This document shows, one piece after another, positions 30,001 through 39,475 of a DNA stretch of 64,000 nt. A program made the translations under genes and the position numbers. The stretch is from Pelecanus crispus (lineage: Eukaryota > Chordata > Aves > Pelecaniformes > Pelecanidae). Below the pieces are notes generated by a model. It saw nothing but the letters and a program-made list of their open reading frames with translations, did no database searches and was not told the origin of the DNA. Within the stretch, counting starts at the first letter, position 1, and each line of letters starts with the position of its first letter. The stretch lies in NCBI RefSeq assembly GCF_030463565.1, contig NC_134651.1, forward strand, positions 10,676,734 through 10,740,733, written 5' to 3'.

Positions 30001-33000
30001 TCCAGAGATTCATTATAGCTGTAACGCAGAGAATTGCTAACAGGTTTATTTCCAACATTAAGCAGAGATGGTGCTAAGCAATTTCCATACGCTCACCAAG
30101 GCTACATTCGAACCTTGGGAAGATGAAATTTTAGTGTATATAGACCTCAGGAAGGGAAATGGTAATGTTATTCATCATTGTCATTCTATAAAATTGAAAA
30201 ATATTCAACACTCTAACTTTAAGAAAACCTGCTTTTCCTAAGTGTTTTCTGATAACATCTTCATTGCTAGAATCTGTGAGTACTGATTTTTTTTTTTTTA
30301 AAATTTTTTTTTTATTTCCTTCTTCCAGCTTACTGAGGCAGGTTCAGGTATCAACTGCTTGGACTCCATGTGCTGCTTCTCAGATGGGGAAACAGCATGC
30401 ACATCTGTTAGAAGAATGCTGGAACGACTAATGGGAAGGTGTAGTCCAACCCGGGTCAACAGGTGTGGCATTTCTCTCAATAGCCTTTGCTGCAGACGAT
30501 TCTCCTATAAACTGGAACCTGATGAGCCTGCAGCAATAGATGTCTAGCAAACCAGCTGCAGGTTTTGCATATTTAAGTAGAAAATGCAACTCTTCATTGT
30601 ACTTTTTTCATTCTAAAAGATTAGTTTCTTGTTTCTTTTTGAGTGCTTTCTTTTGGGATGGGAGGGGGAAAAACAGTTTTCAAAAGATTTCTGTTAAAAT
30701 GTTTAGTTTGGCTTACAACAAGTTCTTGCCTTGTATCTATCGTAATTTATCTTGATTTGTACATTCTTCTCTTTAGAAAATCAAGCCTTGCTGCTGGTTT
30801 TGTTCTCCTTTTTATGATTTCCTTTTTTTTTTTCTTTTTTCTTCACAAATTGGGAGTTTGTAAAGTTGAAAGACTGTTCCCTTTGGTTCTTGATGTACAA
30901 CCTCCAAATATTTACCTTGGAGCTTGCATTGCTCCTGAAGATATACAAAAGGCTCACACTCCCCCCCTTAAATATAACCTCATTGTTACAAGGAGAGTCT
31001 TTAAATCTTTCAGCCATTGATTGATATGAAGATGAAATATTTTTGTAGTATAACTTTTATAATCTATTTCTAAAATCAGAGTAATTGACAGAACAGAGCC
31101 TTCAGGTTCTAAGAATTTTAAACGTTTTTTCGGTTCTAGAAGGTATATTGTCAAAATCATGTGTGCCATTCCAAAGTATGTGCTAAATAAATCTTTTTCC
31201 TTCACAAACCATGTGTGAAACAAACCTCAATGGGATCAAAGCACGTTAGAGTAATCATATACTTCCAAGGAGCAATACTGCTCTTGCAGTCAGTATAACT
31301 ATGAGAAAAGCTCTTGCTAAATCTGCTAACGTGCCATCGCACCATTTGCAAATAAAGAGGGATAGCTAACGAACATGGAAGTATTTGGGGGTAGAAAAAA
31401 AACCAGTCTTTTGTACATCGTAATCTCTCAGTCCCTGAATGATATCATGGTCCTTCACTGGTCAAAAGGCAAACCTGAAAAAGTTGCACTTCACACATTT
31501 TCAAGGAAACTCATTTTGTATTTGGACAACTTTGTCTCTTTTTGTTAAAGGTTGTGATATCATTCATTCAGTATAAAATCTTATGTGTGTAACTTTCACT
31601 GACAAGCTTTGTCAGTTCTGATTCTGCCTTTAGGTATTGACTTGGTGTGTAGTACATCTCTGTTTTGAACTCTTGTGTTGAACACAGTGTCTGTGGTTTC
31701 AGTCAGTTTCTCTCTTCTGGCTTGCTTATGAAATTTACTCAACGTTTCTAAAGCTCTAGGGTATGATTATACAAAACGTTTCATTCCATATGAAAAATGA
31801 ACTGTTATGATTACACTTTAAATTCAAACTCTTGCTGTATAGAAAGTGGCATGATGTATAAAATAAACAATTTAATAGAGTTTTTAATCTACAAGGTGAG
31901 CATTTAATCGGTCTAAATCAACATTTTGGTAGCAGTTGCTCTAAGTTTTTTGGGTGCGTTTTCCACTTCTCTGTAAAACTGTGCTTTCCAAATGAGGAAC
32001 TTCTCATGGTACTTTTTTCATTTATTGTTATCTAATTAGGGCACATTTTTAGTTAACATTTGCCTTAATAACATGTAGTCTTACAAGGTAGGTATTCTGT
32101 GTTTTATTTTCTGCAATGCATTTACATTTTTACAATTTCCTCTTCGTTCAATTTTTCTGTCTTTAAGAACTTAGAAATACTTATTGAAGATAACTCATAT
32201 TTGACAGAATATTAAATGCTTTTCGAAGACCGTTGCTTCTCAGGTTTCTTGTCTGCTTACCTCATGTAATTTTCAGACGAAGTTCCATCTAGCTGAATAA
32301 TTTTAGAGTTGTTAAAACACGGAAGTTAGTATTATGTTTAATGAATATGCAAAACTATCTTGGTGCTACACTAAGGGCTTGAAGTTCCGTAGTTTTTGCT
32401 TCTGCCTCTGGTTGAAATGACTCTGAACCATCTTCTAGTTTCACTTAAATTTAGGTACAATACAACTGGAAGAGACATGGTTGTCATTTCAGTCTTACTT
32501 GTTTCTTCAGTGACTTCAGTTCCTTCCACTCAGAATTGACATTTAAAATCTAGTCTAAAAGTCAAGGTACAAAGACTATTTTTTCCCCTACACTTTCCTG
32601 GTAATATGTGAAGGTCTTTGTTTATTTTTTAATGTACTAATTGCTTAAATCACATGAGGCATTGAAAGTTGTGAAGTGCTGAAGGTACAGTTAAGAAATC
32701 TATTTGGTAATTTAAAAATGCTTGTAAAATTGTTTAGCCTTTGTTCATGAGCTTGAGTTGCTTTGATTTTTACCTGAGGCTGGTATCTTCGGAAGATTGC
32801 GCAGTCCCAAACAGGGTGGTCTTTTGCATACTTGTGCTTTATGAAACAGCTTCTTACTCAACCAGGAGGTAGCTGCAAATTATTCTTGCTGAATGAAGTG
32901 ATGCTTATAAATACGTTGTCCATGAGAATGCTGTAGGATGAAGAGCACTGTTTTAAATAATGTTGCTGTAGCTAGCTTGTGTTGTATTATGTGCTCCTGA

Positions 33001-34281
33001 TATTCTGTCAAATATGATATTCTGTCAAATATGATAACTGAACATGAAATCAAGCATGGTGTCAAATTTTGATAGAAACTTTGATGAATCAAAGTTGTAC
33101 AAATGCTTGGAGTAGCGGGTCACAGGAATATAGTCTCCTGTACTTAATTTACTGCTTGTAAAATGTATTTGAGAAGTATTTTCTATAGCTTCATTCACCA
33201 ATTAGAATATAAAATGTGTGTTGTGGTATGATAAGATGCATTTTCGTCTGTCTGTTCCATTAAATTGTCTGTCAACTTGTCAGTCACTAAAATATTAAGA
33301 ATGCTGGATCACATACATTCTTGTACAGTAGGAGTCATTACTGAATTGTTCAGATCTCCCATTAGTGGTATTCATGTCAAGGCATCGCATGTAAAAGTTC
33401 TAAAGAAACAGCAGATTTCTGACAGAGGCAAATTTGGAGGATAAGTTCATTATATTTTGATTTCATGCCTTTCAACCTTCTATTTTTTAACTTTACACAT
33501 ACAGTCCTAGAATATTGTTTAACCAAGAACAGTATTTCTTCCGAAGTAGTAATCTGTCCTTAAGAGAAAGACATTGCGAGATCCCATCTGAATCAAAAGC
33601 TGTGACATGTTAGGTAGTGTTCCTGATGCCTTAAATTTTAACTTAAATTTAACAGTGAGGGATGAAGTAGATTCATAGCTGTAGATAAGTTTTGCCTACC
33701 CGTAACTTTAGACAGCGTGGGTGTTTAACATTAGAACACCAGGATACTGGGTTACCACGGTTAGCTGTGTGTACCACGAAGCTTCACTAGAATGACCTTA
33801 GGCTAAATCAAATCGCAGCGTTCACCGTGCCTCAGCTTACACATACAGCATTCAGATTTTCCTTGAGGCACAATATTAAAACTTTAGTTGTAAAACTGGC
33901 ATATAAACCTCTGGTCATTTTAGTTCGTAGTGATGAAAATATCTGGAGTTGTGAGTAAACTTTGCCAGAAAGGTAAACGTAGTATTGTTAATTACATAGT
34001 TGGCATGATTAACTGCAGTATATTTTCAAAGGTTTGAAGGAGTTGCAGGTGCCTACATGAAATTAATAGATTAGTCTTTTAAAGAGTTATATTTGCCTAA
34101 TCTCATAGCACTTTTATCTCTTGCTTTCGTAGACTTTTCTCCTCACCTCTAGATTACAAGTTCCTAGTCAGCCAAACTTTTCTTTTATTGTTACTTTAGA
34201 TCATGGAGTTCATCGGATCCCTTCTATGCCAACGACAGAAGCATCTTGACTCTCTCCACAATGGACTCACCCACTTGTTAA
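1..34281 (+). CDS. ATP11B: ATP11B, phospholipid-transporting P4-ATPase (3' two thirds, 20 exons in window)
   Basis: Catalytic subunit of a P4-type flippase that uses ATP to move aminophospholipids, mainly phosphatidylserine, from the exoplasmic to the cytosolic leaflet. The family works with a CDC50/TMEM30 subunit, and ATP11B is mainly reported in endosomal membranes. Coding exons: 1-80, 2754-2951, 3226-3384, 3717-3889, 4276-4344, 5296-5369, 5456-5559, 5698-5879, 6618-6821, 7095-7248, 9244-9346, 11014-11159, 12413-12472, 12769-12896, 13900-14038, 17582-17647, 17964-18067, 18732-18897, 30329-30462, 34200-34281. Every junction is GT/AG and phases match throughout, giving about 840 residues to a TAA at 34279. 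Human ATP11B is about 1177 residues, so roughly 310 N-terminal residues (TM1-3, A domain) lie to the left. PISL, DKTGTLT, KGAE, TGDKHE and GDGAND are all intact. ATP11A and ATP11C are the alternatives, but the C-terminal sequence and the neighbouring DCUN1D1 point to ATP11B. Confidence 0.97.
81..2753 (+). other. ATP11B: ATP11B intron after exon w1
   Basis: A 2.7-kb AT-rich intron bounded by GTAATG and TTCTCTTGTAG. Open stretches on both strands lack coding character. A short AC-rich run lies near 820-840 and there is no recognisable mobile element. Confidence 0.8.
2754..2951 (+). CDS. ATP11B: ATP11B exon w2 (TM4 with PISL motif)
   Basis: 66 codons, phase 0 to 0. Encodes TM4, including the [13 protein letters not shown] stretch; PISL replaces the cation-binding PEGL of other P-type ATPases and helps form the lipid pathway. 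The exon ends in an acidic, polar linker ([11 protein letters not shown]) that leads to the P domain. The acceptor follows a strong pyrimidine tract. Confidence 0.97.
3226..3384 (+). CDS. ATP11B: ATP11B exon w3 (catalytic Asp, DKTGTLT)
   Basis: 53 codons, phase 0. Begins [17 protein letters not shown]; the Asp of DKTG is the residue phosphorylated in every P-type ATPase cycle. It then runs into the N domain and ends after GNRHSL at a GTAAGA donor. The Ser-rich segment that I remember following at this point in human ATP11B is not in the continuing sequence nor in the 332-bp intron after it. Confidence 0.97.
3717..3889 (+). CDS. ATP11B: ATP11B exon w4 (N domain)
   Basis: Starts [18 protein letters not shown] and ends in the [13 protein letters not shown] region, a conserved N-domain motif that helps hold ATP. 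Phase 0 to 2; the final Arg codon is split with the next exon. Confidence 0.96.
4276..4344 (+). CDS. ATP11B: ATP11B exon w5 (N domain)
   Basis: A 69-bp exon, phase 2 to 2, encoding [20 protein letters not shown] and the start of the PER turn. It matches the corresponding human stretch in length. Confidence 0.94.
5296..5369 (+). CDS. ATP11B: ATP11B exon w6 (N domain)
   Basis: Phase 2 to 1. Encodes [20 protein letters not shown], the conserved nucleotide-binding-fold strand with the RRRMSV signature of P4-ATPases, then ESPS before the GTAAGT donor. Confidence 0.96.
5456..5559 (+). CDS. ATP11B: ATP11B exon w7 (KGAE nucleotide-binding motif)
   Basis: Phase 1 to 0. Encodes [18 protein letters not shown]; the KGA motif lines the ATP adenine pocket. 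It ends HVDEFALKG across the next junction. Confidence 0.96.
5698..5879 (+). CDS. ATP11B: ATP11B exon w8 (N to P domain)
   Basis: Encodes [17 protein letters not shown] (GLRTL is conserved in P4-ATPases) through [10 protein letters not shown]. The true donor is GTATGC at 5880, inside an AAGTATG string. Reading on past it gives an open stretch to 5949 that is intronic. Phase 0 to 2, completing Lys with the next exon. Confidence 0.95.
6618..6821 (+). CDS. ATP11B: ATP11B exon w9 (P domain, TGDKHETA)
   Basis: Phase 2 to 2. Encodes [20 protein letters not shown], then [20 protein letters not shown]; the TGD loop contacts ATP and the aspartyl phosphate. It ends in the [10 protein letters not shown] helix. 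Confidence 0.97.
7095..7248 (+). CDS. ATP11B: ATP11B exon w10 (P domain)
   Basis: Phase 2 to 0. Encodes [19 protein letters not shown] through [17 protein letters not shown]. The CCRxxPxQKA motif is a P4-ATPase P-domain signature whose Lys is part of the phosphorylation site. Confidence 0.96.
9244..9346 (+). CDS. ATP11B: ATP11B exon w11 ([11 protein letters not shown])
   Basis: Phase 0 to 1. Encodes [20 protein letters not shown] followed by [15 protein letters not shown]. The two Asp of GDGAND coordinate the catalytic magnesium. Confidence 0.97.
9347..11013 (+). other. ATP11B: ATP11B intron w11-w12
   Basis: A 1.7-kb AT-rich intron with a T-run near 10350 and no other feature I can support. 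Confidence 0.7.
11014..11159 (+). CDS. ATP11B: ATP11B exon w12 (end of P domain, start of TM5)
   Basis: Phase 1 to 0. Encodes [20 protein letters not shown], then [18 protein letters not shown] and the start of TM5 (TLVQYFFYK). Confidence 0.96.
11160..12412 (+). other. ATP11B: ATP11B intron w12-w13
   Basis: A 1.25-kb intron. The stretch of about 11540-11830 is richer in G and C than its surroundings and might be an old unrecognised repeat; it has no coding character. Confidence 0.6.
12413..12472 (+). CDS. ATP11B: ATP11B exon w13 (TM5)
   Basis: A 60-bp exon, phase 0, encoding [20 protein letters not shown], part of TM5. The CAACAA|GTAAGT donor lacks the usual G at -1 but is otherwise consensus. 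Confidence 0.95.
12769..12896 (+). CDS. ATP11B: ATP11B exon w14 (TM6)
   Basis: Phase 0 to 2. Encodes [20 protein letters not shown] plus [10 protein letters not shown], the TM6 hairpin, then a short cytosolic connection ending in a split Arg codon. Confidence 0.96.
12938..13078 (+). mobile_element. CR1-type LINE, truncated 3' end
   Basis: Reads CATCCCTGGTGGTATTTAAA, then GTGTAGACGTGGCACTT, GGTTTAGTGGTGGAC, GTTGGACTCAATGATCTTAA and finally CCAACCTAAATGATTCTATG. This is the order and wording of the avian CR1 3' terminus in + orientation. Only about 140 bp remain, as expected of 5'-truncated CR1 copies, and several diverged positions suggest an old insertion. It lies within the ATP11B intron 12897-13899. 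Confidence 0.88.
13900..14038 (+). CDS. ATP11B: ATP11B exon w15 (TM7)
   Basis: Phase 2 to 0. Encodes [20 protein letters not shown] as TM7 and then the exoplasmic [11 protein letters not shown] loop. Confidence 0.96.
14039..17581 (+). other. ATP11B: ATP11B intron w15-w16
   Basis: A 3.5-kb intron with a GTTT-rich simple repeat at about 14124-14148. Other segments, including a slightly GC-richer part at 14930-15170, have no assignment I can support. Confidence 0.65.
14124..14148. repeat. Simple repeat (GTTT)n
   Basis: Four to five GTTT units followed by a T-run, in an ATP11B intron. Confidence 0.8.
17582..17647 (+). CDS. ATP11B: ATP11B exon w16 (TM8)
   Basis: A 66-bp exon, phase 0, encoding [20 protein letters not shown] then MK. 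It follows a 3.5-kb intron with a good pyrimidine tract. Confidence 0.95.
17964..18067 (+). CDS. ATP11B: ATP11B exon w17 (TM9)
   Basis: Phase 0 to 2. Encodes [20 protein letters not shown] and the TM9 core [12 protein letters not shown]; the Trp that follows is split with the next exon. Confidence 0.96.
18068..18731 (+). other. ATP11B: ATP11B intron w17-w18
   Basis: A 664-bp intron bounded by GTGAGT and CTTTTCAG. I see nothing further in it. Confidence 0.75.
18732..18897 (+). CDS. ATP11B: ATP11B exon w18 (TM10 and start of tail)
   Basis: Phase 2 to 0. Encodes the last exoplasmic loop ([11 protein letters not shown]), TM10 ([18 protein letters not shown]) and the juxtamembrane tail ending TSTEKAQ. 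The phase-0 donor at 18898 is the branch point for all candidate alternative C-terminal exons described below. Confidence 0.97.
19250..19291 (+). CDS. Weak candidate micro-exon or short alternative tail of ATP11B
   Basis: An acceptor (TTTTTGTCTAG) is followed in phase 0 by [13 protein letters not shown] and TAG. A GTAATT inside it at 19274 could also make a 24-bp in-frame micro-exon. It is short enough to arise by chance, only 350 bp after exon w18. Confidence 0.15.
   Translation, partial: VLEALSSTVIDTE
22888..22973 (+). CDS. ATP11B: Candidate cassette exon in the ATP11B C-terminal region
   Basis: A clear acceptor (CCAATTGTAG) is followed, in the phase required by exon w18, by 28 codons beginning [12 protein letters not shown] and ending [11 protein letters not shown], with a possible donor AG|GTAGAG at 22974. 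The length is 86 bp (phase 0 to 2). Joined to exon w20 it keeps the canonical end. Joined to exon w19 it moves that exon into its second open frame (SLLRQ through EECWND), which stops 31 bp before the last junction, too close to trigger nonsense-mediated decay by the usual rule. Without splicing it ends after one more codon at TAG 22975-22977. The amino-acid composition looks coding, but there is no transcript evidence here. Confidence 0.55.
27299..27421 (+). CDS. ATP11B: Candidate alternative ATP11B C-terminal exon with di-leucine motif
   Basis: The acceptor TTTTCTGTCCTTCTAG leads, in the phase 0 required by exon w18, into 40 codons and a TAG at 27419-27421. The tail begins [14 protein letters not shown], is hydrophilic and rich in charged and Ser residues, and contains DNRQLL, which fits the acidic di-leucine sorting pattern (D/E)xxxL(L/I). 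It ends DSSYVH. GTAGTA directly follows the TAG and could be a donor. No nearby AATAAA is obvious. An open stretch of this length in the right phase behind a good acceptor is unlikely, but not impossible, by chance in 11 kb. Confidence 0.45.
   Translation: MEEDKGSVSSACDFAESRHRGEDNRQLLDPSSLPDSSYVH
30329..30462 (+). CDS. ATP11B: ATP11B exon w19 (cytosolic C-terminal tail)
   Basis: Phase 0 to 2 after an 11.4-kb intron. Encodes [20 protein letters not shown], then [16 protein letters not shown], which closely matches the human tail. The donor is AG|GTGTGG. A second frame of the same exon, offset so that the first base completes a preceding codon, is also open from 30330 to a TAA at 30429-30431. 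Confidence 0.95.
30463..30547 (+). CDS. ATP11B: Read-through extension of ATP11B exon w19 (alternative C-terminus)
   Basis: If the donor at 30463 is not used, the main frame stays open for 27 more codons ([15 protein letters not shown] then [12 protein letters not shown]) to TAG 30545-30547. The last residues IDV fit a class II PDZ-ligand pattern, which is weak evidence alone. An AATAAA at 31186-31191, with TG-rich sequence after it, could end such a composite terminal exon. Confidence 0.35.
31186..31191 (+). terminator. ATP11B: Possible intronic poly(A) signal of ATP11B
   Basis: AATAAA followed within 30 bp by TG-rich sequence (CCATGTGTG), about 640 bp after the read-through stop at 30547. 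Use is unproven. Confidence 0.35.
34200..34281 (+). CDS. ATP11B: ATP11B terminal coding exon w20
   Basis: The split Arg codon is completed by A at 34200; the exon then encodes [20 protein letters not shown] followed by MDSPTC and TAA at 34279-34281. This matches the human C-terminus apart from a few substitutions and fixes the canonical end of the protein. Confidence 0.95.
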
Positions 34282-36690
34282 CAGGGACATTTGTAAATGC
34301 CTTGTGGAAGCCATGTGGTACTCACACACCTATAGTAGGTTCTGAAGCGAGTTCAGTGCTACATCCCTGCCCTAGAAAAGACTAGCATGACTTCTAAATA
34401 CAGACCGTGGCTTGGCTTGTGGCCTAGCATAAATCATCTGGAGAATAATGGCTTCCAGTATTTTTTTTTTCCTCTAATTATATCCACAAATTGCTATATA
34501 ATTTTTATTTGCAAGGAACGCTTTTACATCTGACCATTTAATCCTTTTTGTTACCATATGAGCAGATTGGAATCCTGCATTTGATACTTGAGACGTCACT
34601 ATAGCGCAGCAGCAAAATCCTCCCAAATCCAAGTGATCCAATAGAACTGCGTTTGCACAGGGAAACTTTTAAAAGTTGCCTTTTTCACGATGACCCTTCA
34701 CTTTAAACACACACATTAATTTTGAGCTGTCTCTTACAGATGCTGTCTCAGCAGTTTGCAAATCAATTTTGTTATTTCCATGGAGGGTTACTATATTCTA
34801 TAAGCAATCACTTTAGTAATTTTTGAGAGTTAAATACAATTCAAATATTTATGCTGGTGTATGAAGGGCAATATATTAGCCACTGGTTTGAAAAACACTG
34901 CTAACTTTTGCAAATCAATAATTTGGAATAATAAGGGATATAACAGTTCACTGTTCTCTTAAAGTATAATTTAGAAGCCAGTCATCTTTTATTATGCCCT
35001 GTGTGTCTTGTTAACAATTCCTGATCTTGACATGGAAAAATGTGTAAGAAAGGGTGGCTTGTGCAGAATTCTCACTAGCATAAACGTTTTGAATTATTAA
35101 TCCTTTTGAAGTTGGGGAATTTTTGCATGTTTTATTCTTTTTCATGTATTTATATTTGGTCATGTTGTACTTTGAAGATACAATTAATGCTTAATTATCT
35201 TCATATATCTGAAGGATCTGAGACATTGATGGCAATGTTTTGATACCTAAGTATGCCAATAAAAACAAATTGCACAGATGGAGCTGTGAATGGTACATGT
35301 TGCAGGTACATCCGTTGTCCCAGTATAAACGTGTCTGCATGTTTGGGGCTGGTAGCAACGTTTGCCCATTCATTCAGCTAGGATAACAAAACCTGTTGGT
35401 TGTCCTTAGGCGTGGGAAATTAAAGGGGGAGTACTGCCACTAGGGACATCTGTAGAGCATTGCCATAGGTGCAGCAATTTTTCTGGCTGGAGGCTGGTAA
35501 AAATGCTGCTGCTTCTGGACCCTTGTTTGGGAATCCAGTTGGAAGTCAGTCTCTGACACTGACGTCCCGTCAATAATTGAAAGAATCTTCCTGTCAGACA
35601 GTTAAAGATGCAAAGCTGCATATAAAAATTATCTCTAGGTGGAATAAACTGTAAATCAAATACAGACTATAGATAACACCTGCAAGAACTTCTTTAATAA
35701 AGATGTGGTTAAGCATAGGATTTGGGCAAAACCAGTATTAGCTGCTTTCACCCTGCCTGTACAAGTTTCCACTGTTGGCTTAACTGCTGTCTCCCAAGCA
35801 AATTACATGGCAGATACTTTTTATTTCATAATTCAGGCAGACACATCTTACCCTCCTGGTATGACATCTCAGCGGGGCCTGGGCTGCTGCCAGAGGAGTG
35901 TATCCTCCTTGTTACGATCATCCCAAATTCTCCCGAGTTCAGTGAGGAAGTGTTCAAGAGGTCTGACTTTCCTTGCATCAAATGCGTCAGATGTTCCTTA
36001 CCTACAAACAGCTCTGCTGTTCATTATTCTTGTTTATGACTTTAACCGGTATTATTTCAGTGCTGCTGTGGACATTTATTTTTTGCGTGAATGACTGGAA
36101 GCTTCTCTAAACTGAAGGCTGCAGATACTGCGGGATATTCAAGATCTCATTGTTCAAGGCAGCGTTTGTGTAGTAAAGAAGTGGTCATTGCAACCTTTTT
36201 TGAAACTCGTAGTGACTTGAACATGCAGTACATGAGGTTTTTGTCCTACTGGCGTAGATGAAGGAAGACCAGTTCACAATTAAGAAGCTCTAAAAATTAA
36301 TTAGGAAACAGAAGAAACAAAATAAAAATATAGCAGATTTTCCTTTTAAGTAAGTGTTCAATTCAGTGTTTATAGTTCATACCTGTATCATGCCTTCAAA
36401 TGTGTAAGTGCAGTGAAGCTTAAGCTTGAAAATTTCAGTTGTCCACTAGATCCCCAGGTTGAGTGTCCAGATGATTAAGAATCGCTGAAAATGGAGTCTT
36501 GCGTACTCCATGTAATAGGCATTAACATGCGACTCATCTGACTGCACATAGTTTGAAAACTGGTTCCTCTGTGGAGATGCAATAAACTGATTGTCATCTC
36601 TCTGGTCCCCAAGAAACCTTTTATCCAGATACCCAATAGTAAGAAAATACGCTTGGATTTCGTCCACTCCTGTAACTTACTTTATATATC

Positions 36691-36710
36691 ATATATATAT
36701 ATATATATAT
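36691..36710. repeat. (AT)10 microsatellite
   Basis: Ten AT units next to related TATATATC sequence, in the ATP11B 3' UTR. Confidence 0.95.
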
Positions 36711-39056
36711 AAAAAATATTAAATCTATTTTTAAAATAATGATTTTCTTGGTAGTTTCTCATTCTAAGAGTCTTCATACTGCCATGGATATCTAGGAAAT
36801 ACAGAATTTTAAAAAATATTCTAATCAGATATCTGCTGTTTAGCTGTATCTGTTATGTCTAAATCACGGTGTTTCACTTTTCAGAAGTACTTGTTTGTCC
36901 GTGTCAACCCTAGCATTCTCATCATGCAGTCGGTTTGTGTGACCATGTAACCTCATTACTCTGTGTGGTTAGTGTGTTGTGTTTTGAAATACAAACTGTG
37001 GCTAATTTTGTACAGCAGAAGGCAGAGGCTTTGATACACATCCCCGCTCCAAGCATTTAATTTGGCTCAGCTCTGTGCATCTATGTATTTTGGCTTTTAC
37101 AACGCAAGTATGTTAATTATATTTGCACAAAAGCAGCACAGTCCTATATTTGAAGAATAATTTACGTTCATTATGCGTTTCTTTAAAACCTTCCATCTCC
37201 TTTTCTCCCTTTCCCCCTACTTTCCCTTTTCCCAGTGTTTGTAAGGTTACCGAAGAAACATGCATTTAAACAATTCAGGAAGAACTTAAGAATCCATCTG
37301 TCTGCCAAGGTATATTTTTCTATTTGCAGTAAATCTAAATTGGTAATTTCTCACTTAGTAAGAACATAGAATTGGTTTGCATAAGACCAGATTTTTTGGT
37401 CTGACAAATATTTTGGATGGAAGAAGTGGCCGTGTTTTTGTACTGATGTCACAAATCTTTTAAAACTGCTTCTATTCAAGGAAGAAAGATTTTGTTTATT
37501 TCTCTGACAGCTAAAGTGTACGAAACCATTCACTGTGCATTGGGTACAGTGTAGAATTCTTCATGAAGAAGACTGAACAAAATACAGCTAATTCAGTGTA
37601 ACGCTAGCATTCATCTCTCTCATTTAGAGTGTGAATGGGTGAGGGAGAATTTGCCATAGAGAGGAAATGTTTTAGAATTACCTCTTAGCCTTGAAACATA
37701 TGGCGGAAAAGCTTATTGTAGATGTTCTTAGTTAAAAGCAGAGCAGCGCATAGTCACTTTACTATGCAGTGTCTCTGAAGAAGCACCTTCTCCATAGCCA
37801 CCTTCAGAACGGGATTGAGTTCTCAGTGAATTTTAGTTCTGGTTTTGTGAAAAATAGGGTTTGGTTTTGTTACTTGGGGAAAAAAAACATAGTTTTAGTT
37901 GCCAAACCTAGGCTTTTTAAAGGGTGTGGGGGAAAAGATTAAGTGGGAAGATGCTCTGAATTGTTTCACAAACTAAAATGTAAATATTCTGCTTAAAATA
38001 TTCTGTAAATTTCTTGAGTTTATGAGGGGGAGGGGGAACAAAAAAATGCAAACGAAGGAATGCTGAAAACTTTGGCTTTACATATTCAGGATGATTTCCT
38101 GTTTTCTAGTGCAAAGGATGATTTGAGAAAAGATTATGCAATTTAGAATGCGTATTAGGCAACTATAATTTCTTACTGGAAACCTTTGGTAATACTTTCA
38201 AACGTGTTTTTTTATGACAGTATAACTTCTATATTGGGGAAAAAAATCTTATTTTCTAGTGTTAGAAATGTCTCAAAGCTGTAGCCTATGTTATTTTTAA
38301 TAGTTTTATCTGATACTTCTGTACTTCTGAATATTAGTGATTTTGGTGAAATTCAGTGTTCAAAAGTGCTCAAGCATAATGTGCTTCTGAACCATTTATT
38401 TTGAGATTCTCTTTGTCTTGGTGTACAATACCTAGTGACTCTCACCCTCGTCACTGCCTTGTTGCGCAGACATCGCTGTTCTAAAGGAGTTATTCCTAGT
38501 GCTGGGCGAACCGTTCATTGTGGACTAATTTTAGCCTTTTTTCTGTTCCAAAATTATTTCCCCGTTAGACTTTCTCCTTTGTAGATCTGGGGGTGTTTTC
38601 CTGTGAATGTTTTCATTGTTGGTTGTTTTGTATGTTCTTTGCTTCTGTTGTTTGCTTCCAGTGGCATGATTTGTCTGGTTTCTGCTCTCTATGGGAATGA
38701 CTCAATTTATAACAGGAGGAGGGAAGATTGGATGCTCATGGCTGTATCAGCTCTTGCCGTCAGTTGTCTTAGAAGCACATTCGCGTTGGTATTTGCAAGG
38801 CTTCCGCTTTCCATAACTTTTTTTCCTTCAGCCAAATACTGCTTGTAGAAGCATCAGAAATAACTCAGCAAGAGACCTTGTGTGTTGCCCAAGCTTCTGT
38901 GGCTTTTATTCAAAGGAATGTTCTCATCACGTTGAAGTATTTGCCTTCCTCTAGCTGTTGCCAGGCCATGATGTTGTATTACAATAAGTACATACAATTG
39001 TCATCACTGTAGATACTTTTTTTGTTGTTTCCAGTTTGTATATATGCATAGACATG

Positions 39057-39062
39057 AATAAA
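39057..39062 (+). terminator. ATP11B: ATP11B poly(A) signal (proximal)
   Basis: AATAAA preceded by GTTTGTATATATGCAT (a TGTA element, recognised by the CFIm factor) and followed by TGTATGTAAC. Confidence 0.6.
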
Positions 39063-39475
39063 AGCTAAAGACTCTGTATGTAACATGAAGGGGAAAGAAA
39101 TGAAACATGCTGCTTTTCATGACACAAAGTGTGACTTGTCTGAAAGAAATCCTGACGAATGGCCTGTGGTGTATATTAATTTTTCCTCAGCAGTTTTAAA
39201 GGAAATTATTTCATACATCAGTAGGTTCTCAACCTCTTTGCATTTTGGCAGTGGGACAAAAGATAATCCATGGGGCATATAGTTTGGAAAAGGGGGAAAA
39301 TGGTTAAAAATGATCCTCACTTTCAGTTACAAATAAGTTACCTCACTATTGCAGCAAAGAATATATTTTTGCAATTCCCAGTTACAGTTACGTGAGAGAT
39401 TTCAGGTCCTATGCATACAAAAATAACAAATCATCTAGACTCCTGTTTCTTCACTGAAGTGTGATCAAGTTCTGC

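Larger units (their letters stand above)
18898..30328 (+). other. ATP11B: Large ATP11B intron w18-w19
   Basis: An 11.4-kb intron, by far the largest in this part of the gene. It holds the candidate alternative exons at 22888, 27299 and, weakly, 19250. No CR1 or other mobile element is evident; T- and A-runs are scattered through it (about 23604, 27456). Confidence 0.75.
30463..34199 (+). other. ATP11B: ATP11B intron w19-w20, or alternative 3' UTR
   Basis: A 3.7-kb stretch spliced out in the canonical transcript. AATAAA at 31186, near 31350 and near 31861 could serve a read-through terminal exon. An exact tandem copy of an 18-bp unit (ATTCTGTCAAATATGAT core) lies at about 33000-33036. Confidence 0.6.

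Noticed and set aside
30108..30125. TTCGAACC string resembling a tRNA T-loop.
   Set aside because: No matching acceptor, D or anticodon stems around it.
35705..36094. A 129-codon open stretch on the + strand in the ATP11B 3' UTR.
   Set aside because: No recognisable domain, no splice or start context, and overlapping open frames in a second phase; composition looks like chance.
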